A program made the position numbers and the translations under genes. Shown here piece by piece: positions 46,060 through 58,052 of a stretch of DNA of 64,000 nt. Positions within the stretch are counted from its first letter, which is position 1; the number at the start of each line of letters is the position of its first letter. Source of the stretch: Uranotaenia lowii (taxonomy: Eukaryota; Arthropoda; Insecta; Diptera; Culicidae); contig NC_073693.1 in assembly GCF_029784155.1 (NCBI RefSeq), forward strand, positions 161,368,031 to 161,432,030. Reading direction: 5' to 3'. The notes below the pieces were generated by a model, which saw nothing but the letters and a program-made list of their open reading frames with translations, made no database searches and had not been told where the DNA came from.

Positions 46060-48430
46060 CGATTGACACGATTTATTATTCCTGACTAAAAAGTTAACCG
46101 TTATCGCATGAATTTCGTTCTGTGTTACACGCAAGTCGATAACGGTACCCTGAGAACCAATGCGTATGTAAATATTTGATTCAGAACTTTGACAACTTCC
46201 GGCTTCCCTGCAAAAAGCAACTAACTTCTACCCCGTTCGAGTAGTTGTCTTGTCAAAGTTTTTGCATAAATTAAGGCTACTAGGAAAATTACCACACCGT
46301 ACTGAGACAGAAAAAATCAGCGGATGTAGCCATTGTCCAATGTCTCCGCGGGAAGAAAAATTGACAACCCACCCTCCCTTCTCAAATGTGATAAACGTTC
46401 CGGTGTGGCGGTTAAATAGGTAGGTAGGAACCTACGCTGTCAATTCGAGAGACGGCTTGCTTGATCGACTACTGCATCACACGCGGGTGCCAATAAACTA
46501 TACGCCTGTAAGTATGTACGTACATACGTATGGGGATGTGTATCTGCGAGTAACAACAAACCCGGTGATGACGCCCGTGTTGTGCCCGGGACTTATTTGC
46601 ATAAATTAATGATGAATTTTTATGCAAAATCATTCTTTGGTATTTTCCTCTATTTTCAATTTTAATCACTGCCGTATACGTCGAGAGTTGGCTGCTGTCT
46701 GGGGCTCGTTGTCACTGTTTAGTGTGCGACACTACTGGCTGGTTGGCTGGGCCTATTCGATTCTCCTGCTCGTCTACACGACGAATCCTTCGTCCATTTG
46801 TACACATAACAATATTTATTAGTTTTAATTATCGATCAGCACCACCACCGACGAGGGTAAGGCCGCAAAAAATCATTTAATTGAGCCATTTATTTATTAA
46901 TTATTCATTTTTATATCGTTTTTATCATCTCGAAGTTATTTGGTCGCGCAGATTGTCACTTTGCCTGCCTCTGGTCAGCAGTGTGGCGTCAGGTGAACGC
47001 CACACATCACATTGAGGGTTTTTTTTCGCGCGCTGTTGTTGCTCCGGGATCGCAAATTAAATTGCATAAAAATTCATATCAAACTGTTTTTTCCGCCTCA
47101 CCAATGCATTGACGTCGGCTGTTGGGTAGTACGTACCTAGTATCCTTAAGTTAGTCTACAAGAATCAAATCCGTAAACCATTATCGATCGAATTGAAACG
47201 AGGGGGGGTCGCGAAGGAGTAGGAATCTCGACGCGGGAGCGGACTCAACATGACTTGTCGATATTTCCCCGGCAATCTCGGGCTGCCAGCCAGCCAGCCA
47301 GCCGAACATTCGCCAAACGCCCAAACGGAACGGCTCTCTCGGTACGCGTAACAATTTTTCAATAAATTTTATTGAAGCGATAATGACTGCCACAGGTTGC
47401 ATGATGTGGCGCGATGAGTGCGCGCGTTCTGAAAAGGAAGCAGGTTACACGCATCAACCATCGCGACGACGACGACGACAAACGATGACGGCGACCGGTA
47501 TCGACTTGTAACTTTGGCTGCTGATAGATGGACGACATCGACGAGCGAACGAACGTTGTTTCTGTTTTACCTTAGCAGCAGCAGTGCACATTTTTTCGTA
47601 CCATTCGTTTACATTTATATTTTTCACTAATTAGGTTCTCCGGGGCTAGCTGGCTGGTGCGCGACTTCCGTTCTGCCTTCTGGGACAGGAGCGATACACT
47701 TTTAATCGGAATATATATCAGGGCGGTTAAAAGTTGTCCCTGGGCTTGAGCCGCCGCCGATCCGTGGCATCATGGGTAGGTCTCCAGGCGCACCGAGGCA
47801 TATTGGTTGTGAGAATTAGCAGAAAATGTACGCGCGCTTATCGTCCATACGTATGTTGTAGGAACGTAGTAATGTCTGGTTTTATTTCTCATTCACATAC
47901 TCGCGCTCTAACGAAGGGAGTACTTTTTTGCAGGGTTTTATTTTTTTGTTGGTAGGCACTTGTCATGCGGTAGATGAACTGTATTTTTAATACTGTTAAT
48001 TAGAGCACACTAACCATTGTGTATTTTGACTAATGAAGAAGTTCTCAGGGAATGTGGTGTCGCATTTATGGTGCGTGGACGCGTATTTGGTCTTTGAATG
48101 GCTCGCGGATAACGGACGCCGTTATGGGGTTATAATTGCTGTTTATGCTAGTTAGTATGGTTCTGTTTTTTTTATTTGTTGCTCCGGTGATAACTGCTTC
48201 AAGACATATGTTTAGTGTGTCACAAGAAAAAAACCAGCGCTCGGAAACGTCTTATTCATTTGCGACAGGAAGTCGCATTGGTTCAATTTCACTTCAATTT
48301 GATATTTTTTTTACATCTGGAATCACAAATCAGAATGAATCAAAATAATTTACTTCGCATTCTGATCTTTCACTCAGTCGGGCTCAGAAATCGCTCTTAT
48401 TCGCGTAAAAGTGTGCAAGTGTGACGAATA
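46060..48430. promoter_or_regulatory. Intronic block, candidate enhancers
   Basis: GC-richer, repeat-poor, with a dense homeodomain/POU-type cluster at 46595-46632 (ATTTGCATAAATTAATGA, then ATGCAAAAT), TAATTA-type words at 46830-46910 and a TGTGAGAA (Su(H)-like) word at 47808-47815. CGACGACGACGA and ACGACGAT runs occur near 47465. The ORFs here show no protein motif. Regulatory function is inferred from composition and site clusters. Confidence 0.4.
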
Positions 48431-48530
48431 TCTTTTTTTCCTTCCTATTACATGCAGAAAAACTTTTCCAATTCATCCAAACTGACTTCTAAAATGTGAC
48501 ATCTTTCAACAACATGTTCATCAGTACACT

Positions 48531-49291
48531 GAACCCAAATTCACTCTTAAAATACACATGATTTTTCACTTAAAAACAAGGATCCAGTGATTTTCTTCCA
48601 TTCAAGTGCGACATATACATTTCACTCGGCAGTCACTTAAATTTCAAGTGAATTCATCCACATTCACTTCAGTCGTCACTTGAATTTGAAGTGAGAAAAA
48701 ATATTCACTTCCCCATCACTTGAATTTCAAGTGAATGTCGGGTTGTATTTGTGTTTATTTTCAGAGTTCGAAATGGCAAATTCTAAAGAGCAGCGTTTAA
48801 AGCTTATTCTGGATTTGGATTTTCCCGATTTTTTACTAGGCGATTTTGGCGGTAGTTTGTGTTAAACGTGATGTAAGAAAAAGTTATTTAAAGGTGTTAT
48901 CATGTTTCAGCTTGTGGATTGAACTGGACAGATTTTTCTGGTTTACAGCAGGGAAGATTTAGAAGTGGCACTATCCGCAGTAACCGATCTGCCTTGGGAT
49001 TACGATGGAATTTTCCAATCAATAAATTTATGGCGAAAGCGTGATGTAAGTATTTGAAATCAAAGTGGTGTTCTATAAATGTTCTTTTATTTAAAAACGC
49101 GAGAGATAATTAACTAGAAACTTACTTAGAAATTCAGATAAATTTCACTCGAACGTCATAGTGTAATTCACTTGACCGGTCACTTAAATGAATTCACTTG
49201 ACCCATCACTTAAAATTCAAATGAAATTACGTATGGCGAGAATTTACTACAGATGTCACTTATTTTTTAAGTGAAAATTATTTTGGGTGTA
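48531..49291. mobile_element. Element with repeated CACTTGAATTTCAAGTGA palindromes
   Basis: The ends are ACTGAACCCAAATTCACT and the inverse of CTACACCCAAAATAATTT. Seven or more copies of the CACTTRAATT / AAGTGAATT palindrome sit within 200 bp of either end (48634-48735 and 49150-49275), like clustered transposase-binding sites. The central part carries two exon-like segments (see the next entry). 761 bp; no complete transposase. Confidence 0.68.
48773..49046 (+). pseudogene. Exon-like cargo in the 48.5-kb element
   Basis: A first segment starts at ATG 48773 (MANSKEQRLKLILDLDFPDF, then LLGDF) after TTTTCAG. A second, after TTTACAGCAG, is open for 31 codons (EDLEVALSAVTDLPWDYDGI, FQSINLWRKRD) and ends at a GTAAGT donor (49047). 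Codon use looks protein-like. It may be the first exons of a transposase, or captured host exons. I do not recognise the protein. Confidence 0.35.
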
Positions 49292-49389
49292 GACGATCAG
49301 ACTTCGCGACGTGCGGACTGTGGACGCTTTTCTTCGATCAGTAGCTACAATCGATATCTTTCAATACGTGCATCATTTTTGTGACCAAA

Positions 49390-50060
49390 ATGGCTAACGG
49401 ACTCGTTAGAAACACCGCATCTTTCCGTTTTCCAGATGACGCTCCAGGACCTTCGATAGTTGAAGTAGCCAAGTTCGTCAGAAGATTCGATGCGGATAAG
49501 GCTACGATGGAATCTTCATACAAAGTAGCCTGGGAAAAATCAATTTTCATCAAATTCCGAACAGAAAAAATGCTATGAGCTCTTGCACAAAACCCAGCTT
49601 CTCTTAAATTTCACTACTCGAATGGGGTAAGGTGAAAATAAAAATATGTTTATAGCAGAAAACTTCTCGAAATACGTGCGGATCTAGGATCAACCGCCGG
49701 AAATATTCGATTCCGATATTGTCGCAGTCATGGGAAAGTTTGGAAACTCGGGATGAATAAACCTACTTGGTTCAAAGTCCCTGAGAAAAAAGGAAAAAAA
49801 AAGTTTGGGAATCTTAGAAGGCTCATTCGCAAAAAGTTTCCAGCTGAACTGGAGCTTGATTTGTTCGTTGGTGTAAGGGTTGTTCATATTGAAATAAAAA
49901 AAAAATGCCGGACTCGCTCTGCTTCCTAAGCCTAAGCCGAGGAAGAATCTTTTACGAGGGTCTGAAGCAGAAATTTTTCCTGTGTAAGGAGGAAGGTCAC
50001 CTCAAAGCACCATGTAAACAAAACAAATTTTCTAGTGAAGTTGAATCAGTAGTCTAGGGC
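49390..50060 (+). pseudogene. Broken LINE/retroelement ORF1 with zinc knuckle
   Basis: The frame MANGLVRNTASFRFPDDAPG, VEVAKFVRRFDADKATMESS, FIKFRTEKML ends at 49578. Homologous text continues in other frames: LKFHYSNG, VRIFD-like text, then LCKEEGHLKAPC near 49990, a CCHC knuckle. This is the layout of an ORF1 protein of I/Loa-type LINEs, here with several stops and frameshifts. No reverse transcriptase follows. Confidence 0.55.
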
Positions 50061-50726
50061 AAGGGTCAACCGGAACCGATATCGGCATCTCGGAAGAAGC
50101 AAGATGGTCTTGCTAGCTAGAGTAAAGTGGAAAACTCAAAAGACAGAAGACAACGCCAATCCAATATGATTTCGGTGAATACTGGTAACAAGAAGGAAAA
50201 TGCCGAGACGATATTGGCCACCTAAGTTGGCCATTTATTTTTGCTATACGGCGACCTGGAAATTGGTGTGTCAAGTTTTCGGTTGTTTTGAAAACTGTTT
50301 GTTAAAAACATTGCGGAGCAAAAAACCTCATCGCGTTCGGATATTTGCGATCGGAGAATTAGTTTCTTGTGTTAGAAACATGGATTCAGGTATGTAGAAT
50401 ATTCTGCAGTATGTTGAGGATGAAAAAAAGTTTTTGATCGGCCACAGCACCTGTTTTAAATTCAAAGTTTATTTTCGTTTTATTTAAAACTAAAATTTCA
50501 TTTGAATTTGTCCGTTAAAAATTTTGTCAACAGACGTCATTACCATTTATGTTCCATTTATCCTAGATTAAGCTGTCTTAAGGATTTTTCGATTTTTTTT
50601 GGGCTAGCAGAGATGTTTGGGACAATGTAAGTGAATAAAAAAATGAAAATTGACGACGTTTTCAATTATTTATCATCAAGATTCGTTTATTTAAACAAAA
50701 CCTGATTTTGAAGAACTGAGAGATTT

Positions 50727-50969
50727 TTGCGGCTAAAATTGCTCGAATTCGAAGTTTTCGTATCGAATAATAGAAGTTTTCAACGAACGCCATTGTCACT
50801 GGTTAAACTGTTGTCATTGTCGCTTTCAATTCAACGATTAAAACCAACAACTTCTTCAATCGGAAGACCAAAACAATCTTTTTTAGAATGCTCGGCAAAG
50901 ATAAAGAAAAGAAGAGTTGAAAATCTGGTCCAACAACATGCACTCGAAAAGCTTGAACAACATTTCTAG
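50727..50969 (+). pseudogene. Fragment with GRPKQSFLECSAKIKKRR motif
   Basis: The 80-codon frame contains SIGRPKQSFLECSAKIKKRR and VENLVQQHALEKLEQHF. A "GRPxxSFxECSxxxKRRKxxxL" segment recurs, as I recall it, in unnamed multicopy insect proteins of probable mobile-element origin. No start context or neighbours support a working gene, so a captured or decayed fragment is likely. Confidence 0.35.
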
Positions 50970-50999
50970 CGGCTCAATTGGTTCCAACAACAATTTTTC

Positions 51000-51660
51000 C
51001 GGCTGCAAAATGTATTTGTCTAATACTAGATACATTATTGTCAAAAATTGATTTCTTATTCGTAAATCAAGTTTAAGGGTACAGACAAAATAATAAAAAA
51101 TAATTGTTCTTAAACGCCTATAAGTAGATAAAAACTAAGTATTAATATTTAAAACGAGATCATCGAACAGGTGATGAAAAATAAAAAATATCTAGTCTTC
51201 GAAACTTTTGAAAGAGAAAATATAAAAGAAAATGAAAAGAACAGTCTGTTCAGTCTGATTAATAAAATCCGCCTCAATACAGTTTTAGTAAAGTAAGTGT
51301 TTTGAAGCATCTTCTGTAAAATTATGTAATTGCGTGTTTCGAACGGTTTTTTATCTCCTTTTACCTAGTTTTACCATTTTTATTTTTTAATTGAGATAAA
51401 TAAGTAAATTTTCAAAGAGCTTCGAGTTCCCTTAAAATTTCGCACAGCTGAAGCTAGCTGATGTCGTTTGAAAATATGAACAGCACGGAAGTTTGTGTGT
51501 TTTGTATTGAAGCTTACTTGCGATTTATTTTGATGTATTTGTCCCCTGTCTTCTAGCTTGATTATTACATAATTTAAATTTCACGAAACCAGGATGGGCT
51601 AATCCAGACAGTTTTTTTAAAACCTGACAAAATCAGGATATTTGGTTGTTAAGTTTTCAT
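51000..51660. other. AT-rich intron DNA, nothing recognised
   Basis: No motifs, no inverted ends. Confidence 0.4.
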
Positions 51661-52684
51661 CTCAACTATCTAATACGATGATTTTACGATTCTTACGATT
51701 TTTATGAATCTCAACTCAAAGATTCACTTAAACACGTCTATCACTCACAAGAATAGATCAATTATTGACTTTGTTTTGATTGTTTTGCCTAGTGTTGCCA
51801 AAATAACAAACGTTGCCATAGAAATTTATTTTATTCATCTTGTGTTTCCAAATACAAGTTTTATTTTATTGTATTTCATTTTATTTTTTTTATTTGATTT
51901 ATTTTCTGCATATCCTTCATCTCATCTCTACATTTATTCTTACCTCTATTCTCAATTGAAACTTTTAACGTATCGACTTTTGTTTCTTTCATTTACCAAT
52001 TACCCTTAATTTAATTCCATATTCCAGATCTTTATTTTCCATCCTTCAAATTTTAGTAAATTTTTGCAAATCCTTCATCTCATCTCTACATTTCTTCTCA
52101 CCGCTATTCTCAGAAGAATCTTTTATTTACTGACTTTTGTTTTTCCCTATAAAAAATTTTAATTTTAAATTATCTTTTATCTGAATTCTACATATTATTC
52201 TCGGCAAAAGCTTATCAAATCTTAATATTTTATCAATTTTCTGCACATTCTTTATCCAATCCGAAAATATTCTTAGCAACAGCCTCATCCCCATCTGTGC
52301 TTTTTCTGTCGCTTTGTCTTTGTTTACAAGGGCCGGTACAACTCGCAATCCCAGCCAACATGAAATCGTAATAAAAATGATAATCCAAATCGAATATTAA
52401 GACATTTTCAATAACTATCGTAAACACGTTGGTATTGAGTGATTTTCTATCATTCATTTACGGCAAGCTTTGCCCAAAAAAAATTGAATCGGATAGCAGT
52501 TTAGTCAGTTCGTAAATATGTCTCCAAAAAGTTGAGAATAGTTAATTCGACATTTACGATTTGAGTGAACTGAATTACGATAAATGGGCGGTCCTTCAAT
52601 TGACACTCTCTCCGGTCTCTTCCTTTGGCCGGTTCGTTAAAAGAAAATCTCACCTATAGAGCTTTAGCGTGGAACATATCAACT

Positions 52685-52766
52685 GATGAGCTGGCATCGT
52701 GGTAAGATACCGTTCTACTAACTCGGAGGACTGGAGTTCAAATCTCGGTCGAGGTATTTTTTTTTT
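52685..52766 (+). tRNA. tRNA-like sequence (pseudogene or SINE head) with Pol III terminator
   Basis: A-box-like TGGCATCGTGG (52692-52702, 10 of 11), perfect B box GTTCAAATC (52736-52744) and a run of ten T at 52757. The anticodon-arm region CCGTTCTACTAACTCGG pairs only three bases and the acceptor stem is poor, so a functional tRNA is unlikely. Confidence 0.4.
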
Positions 52767-52959
52767 CATTTATTTTGCTTTTTGTTGGAAAATCGAATCG
52801 TTGGAATCTTGTCATTGTAGATATATCGCCTCCACTTTTGTAGCTATATGTTATTTTGGTAAGTTTAATACAATCTTTTTATCTGGTATATTTGTTTGAA
52901 TAATTCTGTTGTTCCTACGTTATACCTTCTTAAATGTTTGCTGGGATCATTCTAAGCAA

Positions 52960-53470
52960 CAGCCTTCCCAACCAGAAGGCCAAATCAAAGCAAACAATCA
53001 GCAGTAGTTTAAAAAAAAATGTGCTTCCTAAGCCATTTCGTCCTTTCCCATCGGAAGGCCAAAACAATCAGCAGCATCAACCTTAAAAATCTGCGCTTCC
53101 TAAGCCAATTCTATTTTTTTCACCGAGGGGTCAAATCAAAACAAACAATCAGCTGAAGCTGCCTTGAAAATCAGCGCTTCCTTAGCCAATTCCGTATTTT
53201 TATATCGGAAGGCCAACTAAAAAAAAATAATCAGCACAGTTTTAAAAGTTGGCGCCTCTTAAGCCATTCCTTTCTTTTCCACCGGAAGGCCAAAACAAAA
53301 CAAACAATCAGCAGCAGCAGCCTCAACAATCTACGCTTTCGAATCTCTCCGTCTTATTTACAGAAAGAACAAACAATCAGCTGCTGCAGCCTTAACAATC
53401 TGCGCTTTTCCAGCCTCTCCTTATTATTTACCGGAGCCGGAACCATTTCTAAACAATCTTAGCATCAGCC
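52960..53470. repeat. Tandem array, about 75-85-bp units, seven copies
   Basis: Each unit carries CGGAAGGCCAAA, ACAAACAATCAGCAGC and ATCTGCGCTTCCTAAGCCA. CAATCAGC anchors lie near 52995, 53066, 53141, 53227, 53301, 53366 and (degraded) 53443. No coding potential. Confidence 0.85.
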
Positions 53471-53639
53471 TTGCAAAACTGTGCTCATTTTACCAATTTT
53501 ACTATTCTTATGAATCTTAACTCAAAGATTCACAAGAATGCGCGCCGAATACAAGTATTGTTTTATTTTATTTTTTTTTAATTTGATTTATTTTCTGCAT
53601 ATCTTTCATCTCTTCTCAAAAGCAAACTCTGGCGAAATC

Positions 53640-54360
53640 CAGGTCTTTGTTTAAAAAAATCAGAAATAAACTGATAGAAAAGCACTAAAAGTATTAATTT
53701 TATCTAAGCACATATGCAGCGTTCAAATCGTTTTGTTTTCCGACTTCCAAACAAATATATGATACTTGAAGAAAAACAAAATTTTAACTCAATCCGTGTC
53801 GTGTCATGTTGAGTTTTGCGAATCTCTTAAATTTTGCATTGAAAATCTGAGTAAGCCCGGATAAAGTTGAGAAATCTGAAATGATTTATCTGGCCACCTA
53901 GTTTTCATTACAAATATGTATACATGTATCTTATTGTTGATTTTTTCACATGAACCATTTATTTGATCGTCTAAAGTTTAAGTTTTTCTTTTGAGAAGGC
54001 AGTTTGACTGGCCCCAAAAATGGTCAGGGACCAAATGGCCCTATAGAGGCTTCACTCGAGGGACTATATTGCAATTTTAGAAGCTGGTTGTAAAGAGGTT
54101 CTTTTGCTTTCCTGGTGGAGATTTTTTAAACCGTCTTGTTCAAACTTTTTAAATGTTCAGTCATTGAAGTCGTGGCTACCCGTCACAAAGCTTACATTGT
54201 CAACAAGAAAGATGACTGACAATGTTGTGACAACAAGGATTATTCCCTATCAGTTCCCACTGATAAAGTCACATGTTCGCTAGCTGCCCAACACGCCGTA
54301 AATTCGACAGCCCATTATCACTTCGGTTGAATGGGATGAACCCATCAATATTCCGGCCTC
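53640..54360. other. Intron DNA, possible old element end
   Basis: No gene. GGCTACCCGTCACAAAGCTT and nearby inverse words (TTGTCAACAAG / TTGTGACAACAAG) at 54170-54240 are the only structure seen. Confidence 0.3.
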
Positions 54361-57240
54361 GGATTTTAGCCCCCCTATGAGTGACGGGAGTCTCTGGAGC
54401 GAACCTCATACACGCGCTTCCTCCCTAAGGGCATCCGATCTCTTCCGTCTGCCTTACTCCAGTTACATCCCTACTTCCACCTGGGAGGCTCCGGGAAAAA
54501 CTCGATTAGGAAGCAAGCTGCCTGCGCGGATATGTGCACAGCCCAGCGCAGAATGTGGACCAGAAATAAAACAAAACTATAGCAAGTGGAGCGTCGTTCG
54601 TCGGGTGTAGTTAGTGTGCTGCAATCTGCATCTTTTTTTTAGGTTTTCGCATCTGAATCCCCTTTGGGAAGCTTCAGCAAGCATCAGCAAAGTAAAGTAA
54701 AGTGTAGGTTGAGGAGCAATCAAGGATGATGGCCACCATCGTGCATCGGGTGTTAATGTATAATGGGTTGGCCGGGCCGCTTTTGGAGCGGATGCTGCGC
54801 GAATGCATCTACCGTTAGCTGGGGAGATCTGTTTTTTTAATAGTACACTACCTAGTAGGTTCAGTGACGACGACGATGGGTACACAATGCTGATGACTCG
54901 GGCCATTCTCGGGCCATGGCGTAAGATGCTGATGAGTACAACAGCGAGAGTCAGATATGAGGACGGCCAATCCGAATGAAACGCATCAGTGCGAAATAAG
55001 GAATGATCTAATTATGGGTAGTCTCTACTTGGCGGATTACGCTCGGGCCATCAACGGAAGAAAACGAACCCCCGCGCCTGACTAAATTCCGATTGGCTCT
55101 CTTTTTAACGCTTTCAAATTCTGCTTCCCATTAGTACAGGTACCGGCTAATCATCGCATCAGATCCAAAAGGAAACGGCACCTTTCCCGTGGGGAAATAA
55201 AGCCGTAATATCCAAACGACGACAGAGTGCCATTTAGAATAATAATAACTGCGCGATCATTGGAAATCGTTCGCAGAAGTTTTCCATCCATTCGGGCGGC
55301 GTTCCAGATTTTCGCATCTACAAACGTCTGTCGTCGTCGTGATGGGGATGTAGCGGAATCCTTGTCCATTAGAAGCGGAATGTAGGCTCTATCTAATCTC
55401 CTGAATGACACCGCAAACTAAAGAAGAGGTACTTTATTTAGTGTTTAGTTTTATGAAAATTGTATCCACCGTAAGGCGTTAAGCGATTCGACTCCAAAGC
55501 AATTCGTAAGGCTTTTACAAAGTAATACAAAGATTCGCCGCCGTCCGCAGTTTGACAATATGAATCATGATCAGTGCTCTGTGACCATAATCAGTAATCC
55601 ATAGCACTCGATCGCGCTGATTATTTATGAGTGACCTACAATAAAGCGGTCGCACCTGTAAAATATCTGCACGAAGAACTTCGCCTCTCAAAAATGTGCA
55701 AATCGCAATGATCTTCCGAAATGCAATTATCGTAAATTTCATCACTGGAGGTCTTTCGGAAGCGTCGCGTCGTTCAACCGAAAAACCTCTTGTACTGTAT
55801 CAGACGAACACGTGTGATGGAAAAAGAACCGCAATGCTTGGCCGAGCGAGCGCATAATAACATTGATACGGCCATTTATCATAAATTATCGATCGGCCCC
55901 CATTCAACTTCTCCGTCTATTGTGACGCGGCGATTGATCATGGCAAGCCGGTAGGCCTTCGAGGCCAAGCCAGCCTGTTCTTAGCCTATCGATCGGGAGC
56001 GGCTCTATTTGCTTTGGAGTGCGATCGCCACGGAAAATCCTGTCAGTAATGGGCCGGGATTGGATCCATGATCGATGAATTTTAACTTTGGCCACCTCGA
56101 GAGTTCCAGATGCCGGCAATTTCCCGGAACTTCTTGGTTCGCTCGCTTTATGGCAAAACTAATAGTCCTACTGAACATTTTCAGTAGTGGCGTGGCGTAG
56201 AATTTACCGCTGCAACTGCAACGCGGATCACCGCGTGTGAATAAAAACGATGGCCACTTGGAGGGCCAGGACAAGTTTCCTCGAACGGATAATGACGACA
56301 CAATCGTGGACTTCGGTCTGTCGGTCCGATAAAGGCATTGGAATTTATTGTTCTTCTGCCGTTATGGTCCTTGTTTAAGCAGTGCGGTTGTACTGCATGG
56401 TCAAACCGGAGAGAGAGAGTCGTCTCTTCCAAATATCCATTTATCACAGCTAATTCATCATGTTGTTGTTTAGAGGAAGGTACGCGCCGCGCGATTTGCT
56501 GGCTTCGCCATATTCGTCGTCGTCGTCGTGCCGAATGGCCGCCGGACATAAGAAAGCTTTGTTATTTCTTTCTTCTGCGTTTCGGGACCCATTTTTGAAC
56601 AAGCCGGGAGAGAAAAGATCATTAATAGATTTATAATGATTATTTATGCGCACAATCCGCGCACCTGACTACCAATAAATCTCTGGCAGCGCTGTTTTTC
56701 GCATTGTGGCGGTTACCCGATGAATATCTCAATTCAAACGAGTTTTATTCCTTTCGAACGGAGGGCTACTTCGAGCTGTTCCGAGAAATGGTGCGGGGCA
56801 ACTCTGCAAGAATGACCATGTAATGCGCTGATTTGTAAGCCGAGCCGATGCTGATCTACTAGAATGATTAATCGAGCGTCGGGCGCTGTGTCAATACATC
56901 AATGTTGTTATCTTTATTTTGTTTCAAATAATACATTTTGGAAATTTAAAATGCCTCATTATCAGTAAAATTGTGAATTTAAAAAATTAAAAAAAAAAAC
57001 GTTTTACCTACTTGGCAGCATGGGTTTTGATTGTCACCGTTTATTTAAGTGACTAACAATGGAATGGATTGCTCACTTTAAAGTTTACTATGTATTTAAT
57101 TTCTTTCCGTAGTTCTACAAATGCATTCAAGCAACCTCTCGTGACACTATAAAGTTGTTTTTGACATTTCTTACGCACATCTGCTGAGCGTGTACAGTTG
57201 AGACGGCACAATTAACCTCAAAAATTCTCGGTACAAAAAA
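54360..57240. promoter_or_regulatory. Intronic block, candidate enhancers
   Basis: GC-richer and repeat-poor, with TGATTATTTATGA near 55618, CATTTATCATAAATTATCGAT-type text near 55875, a GTCGTCGTCGT run at 56516 and E-box-like CACCTG words. Overlapping short ORFs on both strands without motifs fit conserved non-coding DNA better than genes. Confidence 0.35.
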
Positions 57241-57785
57241 ATGAGCTGTCAGTCAAACCTGGTCGTTTTTGAGGTTGATATTCCCAAAACTAAAAAGTGT
57301 TAGTGAAAAAAACAGCAGAATATCACGAACACTATCGGCGGCAAATACCAATATATGATGCTTCGAAAACAATCGATAGAGCAACATGTAAAAAGCTCTG
57401 TAAGGACCCAGTTGAGAAAATAGATACCCGAGAAGAATTTGATGTCTGAATCGATAGCAAACAGTTACCAAAATGGGTTATCAATGCCAAATGGTAGCTT
57501 ATATTAGTAAAGATAGTCAGAATGGCTCATTTCAATGAGCGGCTGATACCTGATACCTGCCATAAAAATACTTTTCCATCAATTAAATATGTGTTGATAA
57601 TTTCACGGTTCGCAGTAGGCCTTGCTCGGAGAGGGACGTTGTTTTCCTTTCGTCGTGTTCGTTCTATCGGTTGCATGTGAAGAAAAATATGCTGTGGAGT
57701 GGATGTTGTTTTGTAAATGTAAACTATTTTTGAAGAAAATTATCAGTCCGAGAGATAAAATTTACGGGAAGTGGTGGTTTGTCTA

Positions 57786-58051
57786 TTATAAAATATCAAA
57801 TTGTCCAATAATTTCATATCCGTGAAGCTCTTGTAGTGTGTTCAAGTTTGCCGGTTGGGTAAAAGAATCTAAAGATCTGCCGCTTCGCAGACATCTGGAC
57901 CTGGCGTCTGAAGGACCAGTCGAAGATGTGTTTAGAAAAGTAAGAATCTGTTTCCCGGGATGATTAAGCTCGATGTGTGGATCTAAGCTGCGGTTAGAAT
58001 ACACGAACTGATCTTTGAATGCTGTAGGGCTAACAATCGACGATAGGGTTG
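57786..58051 (-). other. Open frame of unknown nature beside a MITE
   Basis: The minus frame TTLSSIVSPTAFKDQFVYSN, RSLDPHIELNHPGKQILTFL, SLDSFTQPANLNTLQELHGY is open for about 88 codons, entering from the MITE at 58053. Codon use is fairly protein-like. No family was recognised and no splice sites were confirmed. Possibly a gene or element fragment disrupted by the MITE. Confidence 0.25.
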
Positions 58052-58052
58052 T

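Larger units (their letters stand above)
51673..53640. repeat. Degenerate direct repeat region
   Basis: Blocks repeat in the same order at 51673-51960 and 53497-53620 (ATTCTTATGAATCTTAACTC-like text, AATACAAGT, TTTGATTTATTTTCTGCATA, CTTTCATCTC). A partial third copy lies at 52060-52115. The region between holds the tandem array and the tRNA-like sequence. Confidence 0.7.

Noticed and set aside
54170..54620. Possible LTR or LINE 3' end
   Set aside because: Some words look element-like, but no second copy, inverted end or coding motif supports it.
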